A stretch of 25,620 nt of DNA from Priapulus caudatus (Eukaryota > Priapulida > Priapulimorpha > Priapulimorphida > Priapulidae), in the NCBI RefSeq assembly GCF_000485595.1, contig NW_014577108.1:656762-682381 (forward strand), in the 5' to 3' direction. Each line of letters opens with the position of its first letter. Positions within the stretch are counted from its first letter, which is position 1. Shown piece after piece: positions 18,506-25,620 of the stretch. The translations under genes were made by a program, and so were the position numbers. The notes beneath the pieces were generated by a model. It did no database searches and was not told the origin of the DNA. It worked only from the letters and a program-made list of their open reading frames with translations.

Positions 18506-18724
18506 TTGCCATGTTTTTTTAAATTTCAATATGTATATATGTATATATGTATCTATGTATATATGTGCATTATATTTGAATATATATTAAAATTGAATCT
18601 TTGTGATCTTCAACCCGAAATTCGCCAGTCTATTGCATTCGACAATAACAAGGCAATAAAAATAATGGATAGTACATACGCACGTTATAACATGTGGGTA
18701 AAAGAGCAATGTAGGAACCCTTAG
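18506..18724 (+). CDS. Weak open reading frame with TATG repeat start
   Basis: The first third of this 72-codon frame is a TATATATG/TATC repeat and is uninformative. The last 40 residues have ordinary composition (LCDLQPEIRQSIAFDNNKAI and MDSTYARYNMWVKEQCRNP). No domain, promoter or partner exon is recognised. Confidence 0.13.
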   Translation: MPCFFKFQYVYMYICIYVYMCIIFEYILKLNLCDLQPEIRQSIAFDNNKAIKIMDSTYARYNMWVKEQCRNP

Positions 18725-18757
18725 TATTGAAACGAAATTACGGGTGATCTATAAGAA

Positions 18758-18765
18758 ATGCAAAT
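18758..18765 (+). promoter_or_regulatory. Octamer motif ATGCAAAT
   Basis: A perfect POU/Oct consensus ATGCAAAT, the first of three within 555 bases (others at 19141 and 19305). On its own it is compatible with chance in AT-rich DNA. Confidence 0.3.
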
Positions 18766-19120
18766 GATATATATTTAAATATTTCTCACAAAATTTTAAT
18801 ATATAACTTTGATTCCTCATGTCGCAAAACTACAAAAGAAGATAGTTTGTTTATAGCATTAGTTTGGCCATGTCACGTTATAGTATCTGTGCAGTATACA
18901 TACATTTATGTTAATTTATTGCTTCCAAAGAATCATACTTGTTCGAATTAGTTAAACATAATGCAAACATTCGTATTTCATTGCAATTGTGTCGTCACAT
19001 TAAGGGTTATCTTAGTAGATTCACTTTGTCGAAAGACCACAGTAGAGCATTTAAAATTGCTTATATTAAGAATGTTACTTAGAAGTGGAGCTATGCTCAC
19101 AGCTTGATTTTCAGGCTTCC

Positions 19121-19172
19121 ATGGCGGCATTATTGTAAATATGCAAATAAAGTAACTATTTAATCTCATAAA
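19121..19172 (+). repeat. ATGGCGGC + ATGCAAAT module, copy 1
   Basis: ATGGCGGC (19121-19128, YY1-like core) is followed exactly 20 bases start-to-start by the octamer ATGCAAAT (19141-19148), then AAAGTAACTATTTAATCTCA. The same module recurs 164 bases downstream with the same internal spacing. The two cores are identical while the intervening bases differ. The copies may be paired regulatory modules or a short diverged tandem duplication. Confidence 0.5.
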
Positions 19173-19284
19173 ATATCACCCTAACTGATCCTTTGTAAGC
19201 AAAAACTATTATTTTTGGAAATTTAACATGTCTCAAAAAGTTTACTTAAAACTAGTCATATAGACAAAAAAATTTCTAGATTTC

Positions 19285-19336
19285 ATGGCGGCTAGTTTGC
19301 ATATATGCAAATAAGGTAATTATCTAATCACATAAT
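19285..19336 (+). repeat. ATGGCGGC + ATGCAAAT module, copy 2
   Basis: ATGGCGGC (19285-19292) and ATGCAAAT (19305-19312) are again 20 bases apart, followed by AAGGTAATTATCTAATCACA, which aligns with copy 1. Here the octamer is half of a perfect 16-base palindrome TTTGCATATATGCAAA (19296-19311), so two POU sites face each other. Copy 1 lacks the palindrome. Confidence 0.5.
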
Positions 19337-19379
19337 TTTTTTCGATATCGATTCTCGTGTTCAAGACTATGATAAAGCT

Positions 19380-19651
19380 CTTTAAACTACTGTCAAAAGT
19401 TACTGCCACTCAGTATGCGAAAGAGAGCCATTTTGGACTATCATTCTGGTCACGAGGAATCACAGCGCGGCTGTCATGAGCTAGCTGTATTCTCACTCAC
19501 ACCATTGCTGTCCTCAGATAGTCACTCTGGGTCTTAGCCCATAATTGGCCGGTAGGGAATACAAACTTGTGACATGTGTACAAAATATCATGCTATACTA
19601 GAAGTGCTTCTGCGATCTCATTCGGCCTTCACGTGGAAAGATGCAGTTAAT
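19380..19651. other. No recognisable gene
   Basis: On the minus strand a 29-codon open segment (HDILYTCHKFVFPTGQLWAK...) at about 19510-19600 ends near a GTGTGAGTG donor-like word. It is too short to call. Nothing else was seen. Confidence 0.45.
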
Positions 19652-19797
19652 TTAGTTAGGGTTAGGGTTTGGGTAGCATTAGGGTTAGGGTTAGGGTTAG
19701 GGTTAGGGGTAGGAATAGGGTTAGTGTTAGGGTTAGGGTTAACATTAGGGTTAGGGTTACTGCTGGTGATAGGGTTAGCGTTAGGGTTACTAGGGTA
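19652..19797 (+). repeat. Interstitial telomere-like TTAGGG tract
   Basis: This contains about a dozen exact TTAGGG units with interspersed variants (TTTGGG, TTAGTG, TTAGCG, TTAACA, TTACTG). TTAGGG is the telomere repeat of vertebrates and many invertebrate phyla. The variants and the internal position mark it as a degenerate interstitial tract, not a working chromosome end. The G-rich strand is plus, so a telomere fused here would have pointed right. The Leu/Gly-alternating frame is a repeat artefact. The G-tracts could form quadruplexes. Confidence 0.93.
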
Positions 19798-19875
19798 TGA
19801 GGTGAAACATGAACGCTTCTATTGTTCGGTGTTTCCTCTGTTCTTCTATTACTTCATCACGTCTTGGCGATCTAG

Positions 19876-20322
19876 CACGGCCTACATGGTGTACCTAACA
19901 CGGCCTACATGGTGTACCTAACACGGTGCTCCTAGCACGACCTACATGGTGTACCTAACACGGTGCTCCTAGCACGGCCTACATGGTGTACCTAACACGG
20001 TGCTCCTAACGCGGCCTACATGGTGTACCTAACACGGTTCCTAACACGGCCTACATGGTGTACCTAACACGGTGCTTCCTAACACGGCCTACATGGTGTA
20101 CCTAACACGGTGCTCCTAACGCGGCCTATACATGGTGTACCTAACACGGTGCTCCTAGCACGGCCTATATGGTGTACCTAACACGGTGCTCCTAACACGG
20201 CCTACATGGTGTACCTAACACGGTGCTCCTAACACGGCCTACATGGTGTACCTAACACGGTGCTCCTAGCACGGCCTACATGGTGTACCTAACACGGTGC
20301 TCCTAGCACGGCCTACATGGTG
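19876..20322 (+). repeat. Two-module minisatellite, 37-bp composite unit
   Basis: A long module of 23 bases (CACGGCCTACATGGTGTACC plus TAA) alternates with a short module of 14 bases (CACGGTGCTCCTAG or ...CTAA). I count 13 long and 11 short modules. The first two long modules are adjacent without a short one, and the last long module is cut after TGGTG at 20322. Variants (CGCGG starts, TATACAT insert, TTCCTAA shortened module) are scattered. Both modules begin CACGG and end in CCTAR, so the short one may derive from the long one by internal deletion. Confidence 0.96.
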
Positions 20323-20539
20323 TGGGATATCCTTGATCAATGTGTGACGGCTTCATCAAAGTATTAGTGATCATCCTTGGCTTACGGAGACCACTGAAAT
20401 GTATGCATCCTGGCATTCTAGGTTCAGCAAACATAACATGATCAGCCTGTATAAAACTCTATTGTTGCTTACTCTAGCAAATATGCCGATTCCGTCAATT
20501 ACTGTTTAGTTCTACATCACTGTCAGCGATAAACGCAAT

Positions 20540-20715
20540 TTATAACTGCATATTATTGGGAGGCAAACCCTCTCGATATATGAACAATAGGCGACAGAGT
20601 TTCATACGTGAGATCTCATAGAAAACATTTCTTGAATCTTCATCTGAATTCCCATGTTTGCGTCCATCTGGACGTCCGATCGACACATAAAACCCATCCT
20701 TGTTAATGTGATCCT
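20540..20715 (-). CDS. Candidate coding exon, unknown protein
   Basis: On the minus strand a pyrimidine-rich tract ending CTGCTCACCAG forms a good acceptor at 20717-20716. The segment that follows opens, in phase, with DHINKDGFYVSIGRPDGRKH, then GNSDEDSRNVFYEISRMK, and stops at 20540 after 57 codons. The mixed charged, aromatic and glycine composition is unlike the low-complexity or hydrophobic chance frames elsewhere. It could be a terminal exon ending in PPNNMQL. Alternatively a GTATGA donor after ISR's first base (near 20607) could make it internal. I do not recognise the family. The frame is also open upstream to about 20806 on the minus strand, so the exon could start earlier. Confidence 0.35.
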
Positions 20716-20809
20716 CTGGTGAGCAGGTAATAATAATACAGACAGCCGCAGAGTTTAAACAGCAGGAATTCCCTTCACTGACATGGATCGTTTTCTTGTA
20801 GATATATGA

Positions 20810-21450
20810 TTACGACACTCAAACCGTGGCAGGGAAAGCATCTTCAGATATGCTAATCTAAGGGCTAGCATTGTTCACCGTTTCTCCATCACGAACATAA
20901 TGCCACTGACACACGGCTTCACGCGGTCGGTACTACAATCATGGCTCGGTGAGAACACCGCGACATAAGCATATACCCTGACAGTAGAAGGTGCATGCAT
21001 GGTCAGTACTCTAGGAAGGATGCGTGGTATTAGTTAGCATACTGGGAACACTGTTCATCTGGCTAACTCTCACTATTCGCTGAAGCCCTACTAGAACTAC
21101 TCAGCACGCATGCGGTGACGTACGGGGATGCCGTGTAAGCAAGCAGGTATACGTTATTGTCTCGTAATTCCATAAGCTAGTGATAGAGTTCTACTGACCG
21201 AGCATCTCACACAGGCCTGTCATGCTTTGTTTCATCAAACGGTCAATATAGTATTACGTGGTTGGGCAAGAATTCCTTACTGTTCCGATTCACGATCAAT
21301 AAGAAACAATGTTACTATCATACCTGTAATAACCAATCTGGGAACAGTGGTGCCTCTAGTGTTTTGTGTACCTTGCAATGCTGCTCCATTTGTCCCGAAA
21401 CATTTACTTGTGAAGGCAAACTTTAGTATAGGACATCTGGTATATATACC
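20810..21450. other. No recognisable gene
   Basis: This is unique sequence of mixed composition between the exon candidate and the CA tract. Frames such as 21227-21667 (plus) extend only because they run into the CA repeat. No further exon for the 20540-20715 candidate could be recognised here. Confidence 0.45.
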
Positions 21451-21451
21451 T

Positions 21452-21579
<128 letters not shown>

Positions 21580-22848
21580 CAAACACCACAATGTATTACG
21601 GCACGTTACTACATCGTATGCTTGTAATCGGCAATTATTGTATAATGTGAAAACATTACGCAAATAAAATATCTCATTTGTTAACACATCTGCATGAGCA
21701 CATAATTGCGTACGCATATATACAATAATAGACAAGGCAATACGTCTACTTGTTACTCGAACTTGTATATTTTTTATCGGGACCCTGGGTTTGTGAAATT
21801 ATCTGCTATTCCGATAATGCCCTCCGCATTTGCGAAAATCTGTAATTTTTGGTCAATTTTGGTATTTACCGTCTGTGACTACTGCGATTAGTGATTATAT
21901 ATAGCTACCTACATTTATTCAGGTCGTATTAAAATGATGTGTGAAATTCCGTATACGCGTTTGAATATCGCACATTTGCTGAAGCCGCTAGCGTAATATT
22001 GCGTTAACGCGCGATAACACGCGCGCTCCCACGTGTGAATAAATTCTTTACGTCATTTCTTACAATCGGCGGATATGTATAAATCTAACGTACAGAGGAA
22101 TATTAAATATTTTATCTTAGTACCGACGCAATCGTTAGTAAATATAGCATATATTACCTCGCCATACTAATTCATGGTTGCTATATTTATTATAATATTA
22201 CATATTTGCGCAATATTAATTACATACTAAATTTCAGCTGAAGAAAGTGTAAGTTTCAAACCAAGATAAATTATTATTTCGTGCATATCTTATAATATAT
22301 ATATAATATTTTATTGTATTTCATATAGTATAATAATAATAGCAACGATACAATACTGAAATGTGAAAAATTACATATTTTCACATATCATTTAGATTAA
22401 TGTTATTTGTAATTTATATAATTGCATTTTATAAACAAATAATTTGCTTCAAAATACGAGGCTGAAGTATAAAGTACGTGTCAACTATCATCACTTGTGC
22501 ATTTCTAAATATATGTGTATTGCACCCGCCTAAGGTGACACGTTGCTTCATTCAGCTTTCAATTTTTAATTTTGTAATTATTCCTAGTCTTAGTTTTGAA
22601 ATATTATTAAAGTGTGTTGTATTACTACGACTTCACTATAATGTGCCGGTTTACACATACTTCCTCGATCAAAATAACGAGTGTTATGTTGCTACGTCTG
22701 GAATTGCTGCTGCTGCCACCCCGACTGCAACTATAGTTTAAATTATTTACATCCATTAATCGTTAGTTATTAAAGGCACTTATTTAATATCGCACTACCT
22801 GTTTAATTATTGCTAGATCAGGGGTGCTTAGACTATAATATATAGTCA
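21580..22848. other. No recognisable gene, AT-rich
   Basis: This is very AT-rich DNA, with TATAATATATATATAATATT near 22290. An 87-codon plus-strand frame (22478-22741, starting MSTIITCAFLNICVLHPP and ending in an Ala/Thr run) is listed here only as a chance-level frame. Nothing else is supported. Confidence 0.5.
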
Positions 22849-22972
22849 TTGTGTGTGGGTGTGCGTGTGTGCGCTAATACGTGCGTGTGTGCGCGCGTGC
22901 ATCTGTGTACGTGCGTGTGTGTGTGCGCGCGTGTGTGTGTGCGTGTGTGCGTGTGTGCGAGCCTACGTGCGC

Positions 22973-23017
<45 letters not shown>

Positions 23018-23062
23018 CGTACGTGCCTGTGTGTGTGTGTGTGCGCGCGCGCGCGTGTGTCT
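22849..23062. repeat. GT/GC alternating microsatellite
   Basis: GTGTGC, GTGCGC and CGCGCG units surround a pure GT run at about 22974-23012, ending in a CGCGCGCGCG run at about 23043-23055. The CG-rich alternating parts are strong Z-DNA formers. Frames across it are artefacts. Confidence 0.95.
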
Positions 23063-25050
23063 GTACGACCAGCTATACCATCGCATATAAGTAACTGTTT
23101 AGTAACCGCTCTAAAATATATCTAACCCAAATGTCAAAACTACAAATTTTCGAAAATATAAGTGTAAGATTGCATATTTACTCGTTCATGCTGATTTCTC
23201 TTAGGATGAACACACACACACACGCCGTGCGTTGCGAACCTATCTTAACCAGAGCCGTATATATAGAGCTGTATATACGGCTTTGATCTTAACTAACACC
23301 GATTATATTATCATGTAGGAATCGCCGACGTAATTTACGCAATATACACATACAGGTGCGCCCGTATTATAGCACTGGAAATACTGAACAGTAGGGTATA
23401 CTGAGAACTAAGTTGTTCACAGACATTATGCAATTGTCTAGAGTAATTGATGTTTGAATTAATAACAATATTCTGGGAAATTGAAAAACTGGGGAATTTC
23501 GATATATTCCAGTTTATTGCACTTCCTCACTCTATACTATATATTTTTTTTTAGCGACCTTCATGCGTTATTACACGGTTGTGGAAGCGATTGAAATGCA
23601 TAACGGTTCCATTATCACAATACTTGCTGGCTAGCGACTGCTTCGGTAATTATTATATCTGTATAAATAATTTTTAGAATTTTATATTAATGCTAATGAT
23701 AATTATTCCATATTGCCAAAGAAGCTGCGTGGTAATTTTCCTGAAGGGGACTACTCAGCTCGTCCAGTATACACAGCCGTTACCGTATTGCATGTTAGAA
23801 TATTATCCGTGTATTTGAATTGAGTTTGGATTCAATTTTCAAGGTTGATATTTTACATCATTAGATAAAACTTATATATATATATATATAATAAGCAGCC
23901 ATCAATTTACTCCAATTGCAAAGTTTTAATGTTAACTCAAGATATTTATTTATTGACAACAAATCCGTTAAAACCAAACTCTACCGATATCGATTATTTT
24001 TAAGCTCGGCGCCCGTGGAAATCGTAAAAACAAACCTGTACCTTATTAGAAACATAATACCTCAAAATTACAATCTGAAGGCAAGGAGAAAGTCCTACCT
24101 ATCGTCATCATTACGTAGCTTCGAAACCCTCGCGATGACTAAATTCTCAACCATTAAAACTATTTTACACAACGACATTGCGTATTATGTAAGAACGAGG
24201 CGTGTTTCATAGACGATGTATTTACTCAACACTTCACAGCGAACCGCAATTAATATAATCGCACTTCTTTTCGCCGCACAGCTTCTGCTACGCAACGCCT
24301 TACGTGTGAATATAGGTTACAAACCAGCTAACGTCACTACATTTGCAGATAAAACTCGAAAACATTAAAAAAAACATTACGGCGTTGAAAATGTAAGTAG
24401 GAAACCTAAAATCCAGAATTTATTTGTCGTTTTGCGTGATGCGCCGGAGCCGTGACCGCTAACATTTGACAAATTCTTAACGGATCAGAAATTAACGGAA
24501 TCTCTCTGACAGCTTCACATATTTCGGTTTACCATATTATGATTATCCTAATTGCATTATTGTAATTACTTCATTCACGGTTAACAGTAACGAAATATGA
24601 TACATTCGAACTGATAGTAATTAACTAGTGAACTAGACTAGTAGCATAGCATTTTCATAGGAGTTCAATATCATTAAAAGTACACTTGGTCTTTCGGCTG
24701 TATTCTTTATCGCCATTTAAACCCATTAATAATATATAACGTCGAGATTATTGCCTTGAAAAAGGTACGCGTTTACCACATATTGCAGATAAAACACGAT
24801 TATTTTGCAATATACACTGTTAATTTTTGATTCTGTATTTTTAACTCTTTGCTTCAGGATTACATACACAAATCTGGCAGAGCGAAAAATAATAAAAGCT
24901 ATGAAATATAAAGATGAAATAATATGAAGATATACATGGGCAAAGCTAAACAGTGTTTCACGTCATACGTGTATTTAATATCAACGATTTAAATTGTTAT
25001 TATGCAGCAATTTATTTCATGAATTTAACCATTGATTAAATAAATTATAC
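23063..25050. other. No recognisable gene, AT-rich
   Basis: This holds a short CA run at 23213-23223, a hairpin at 23253-23282 and a TA run at about 23875-23890. A 98-codon plus-strand frame (23916-24212, MQSFNVNSRYLFIDNKSVKT..., basic towards the end) is long for this DNA. It has no recognised domain, promoter or splice context, so I do not call it a gene. Confidence 0.5.
23253..23282. other. Perfect hairpin, 11-bp stem
   Basis: AGCCGTATATA (23253-23263), an 8-base loop TAGAGCTG, and TATATACGGCT (23272-23282) form a perfect inverted repeat. The loop itself contains AGAGCT. It is not followed by a T-run, and its function is unknown. Confidence 0.75.
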
Positions 25051-25129
25051 TAAATTATAACATTGTGAATATCGGCATAACAAGTACAAGGACGCCGAGT
25101 GAATATGCATTTTGCCTAACAAAAAAAAA

Positions 25130-25151
25130 GCTACGCTTCGGACCGCGTAGC
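25130..25151. other. Perfect hairpin, 7-bp GC-rich stem
   Basis: GCTACGC (25130-25136), loop TTCGGACC, GCGTAGC (25145-25151). On the plus strand it is preceded by a run of nine A. Function unknown. Confidence 0.65.
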
Positions 25152-25208
25152 CACATCGACATACACACAGCATTCCGGATTACCCAGGTGTGCTCTATTG
25201 TTGCAATA

Positions 25209-25421
25209 TCAGCTGGCACGTCTAGCAACCAACACCGTAATCCCACATGAACTGTCTATATTTCTAATAGCCATGTTCTTTTTCACTCCTTCCTCTGTTG
25301 CCAGGTCAGCCCACAACCAACGGAGGCATGTAGAAATTTCTTTGGAATTATAGTGGTTCGGAGAATTGAGCAACCACTCGATGACATTCCCCACGGCAAC
25401 GTTCACATACCTTTCAAATTA
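25209..25421 (-). CDS. Weak open reading frame, unknown
   Basis: The minus-strand frame, open from a stop at 25421-25419, reads FERYVNVAVGNVIEWLLNSP, then NHYNSKEISTCLRWLWADLA, then TEEGVKKNMAIRNIDSS, and stops at 25209. It has a helix-like pattern of hydrophobic and charged residues and no low complexity. There is no ATG near its start (the first possible initiators are GTG), so it could only be an internal or terminal exon or a transposon fragment. It overlaps the splice-like words of the microexon candidate at 25411-25438, so both calls cannot be right. No domain is recognised. Confidence 0.22.
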
Positions 25422-25544
25422 CGAGCAATATTGACAGGCTGAAAAATTTGACGCTGTTATAGTTAGCTTGGTGTTGGCGAGCGCTCTACTATTAGTAAAA
25501 TGAGAATCCCGGGCGCATATAGCCATTAGTGGGATCGTAACCTT

Positions 25545-25571
25545 GGTGTGTGTGTGTGTGTGTGCACGAGC

Positions 25572-25620
<49 letters not shown>
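25545..25620. repeat. TG microsatellite at window edge
   Basis: A TG run of about ten units (25545-25564), then CACGAGCGAG, then a second pure TG run that continues past the window end. Its full length is unknown. Confidence 0.96.

Noticed and set aside
19652-19797. True chromosome end (telomere)
   Set aside because: Units are degenerate and complex sequence continues for about 6 kb beyond, so this is an interstitial tract.
19574-19921. 115-codon Leu/Gly-rich frame
   Set aside because: It is the translation of the TTAGGG tract (hexamer gives a repeating Leu-Gly) running into the minisatellite.
19876-20322. CRISPR-like direct repeats
   Set aside because: The intervening short modules are themselves repeats, not unique spacers. 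Animal-type sequence, no leader or cas genes. It is a composite minisatellite.
22478-22741. 87-codon plus-strand frame
   Set aside because: Hydrophobic, AT-driven composition with an Ala/Thr-repeat end. No supporting signals.
23916-24212. 98-codon plus-strand frame
   Set aside because: Long for the region but of AT-driven composition (Lys, Asn, Ile, Tyr, Leu). No domain, splice or promoter context.
25460-25518. tRNA/SINE-like words (GTTGGCGAGCGCTC and AATCCCGGGC)
   Set aside because: The spacing is too short for a D-to-T arm layout, stems do not pair, and no A-tail or target duplication is seen.

Overview
The window looks like non-coding, repeat-dense nuclear DNA from an animal, most likely a marine or other invertebrate. 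The grounds are: AT-rich sequence with no long open reading frame and no bacterial gene packing; very abundant CA/TG microsatellites; an interstitial TTAGGG tract; minisatellites; a TIR-bounded DNA transposon derivative; and splice-like and metazoan core-promoter motifs. I cannot name the species. No complete protein-coding gene, rRNA or tRNA can be supported. All coding calls below are low-confidence exon-like segments.

Layout. (1) 1-2085 is the first copy (A) of a segment present again at 11445-13710 (A'). It holds a diverged 250-bp-period direct repeat with pogo/Tigger-like ends, a possible decayed coding stretch, and a TGCTG/TGCTA pentanucleotide satellite. (2) 2086-9427 is mostly unannotatable single-copy sequence. 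It contains one good minus-strand promoter/first-exon candidate (5304-5567), a 35-bp minisatellite (7409-7557) and small repeats. (3) 9428-9665 (B) is repeated at 14055-14330 (B'). The order is A-X-B-Y-A'-[344 N]-B', so about 7.3 kb of X is replaced by a 344-base gap in the second copy. The copies differ mainly by small indels, which suggests an uncollapsed haplotype or noisy-read duplicate as much as a biological duplication. (4) 9867-10892 is a roughly 1-kb DNA element with 11-bp perfect inverted ends. Its body is made largely of a degenerate 11-bp-period array (ACGCTC-type) that changes strand several times. It keeps two convergent TATA boxes, each upstream of a short truncated reading frame. 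This is the most interesting object in the window. (5) 14331-17784 is microsatellite-dominated (TA, GT, CA, AG), with two weak exon-like segments. (6) 18758-19335 carries three perfect octamer motifs, two of them in a repeated ATGGCGGC/ATGCAAAT module. (7) 19652-20322 is a TTAGGG-type tract followed within 80 bp by a two-module 37-bp minisatellite. (8) 20340-25620 is mostly featureless, with one credible minus-strand exon candidate (20540-20715), large CA/TG tracts, two short hairpins and a weak exon-like region near 25.2-25.4 kb.

No set of genes can be shown to work together. The coherent systems are the transposon derivative at 9.87-10.89 kb and the duplicated block.
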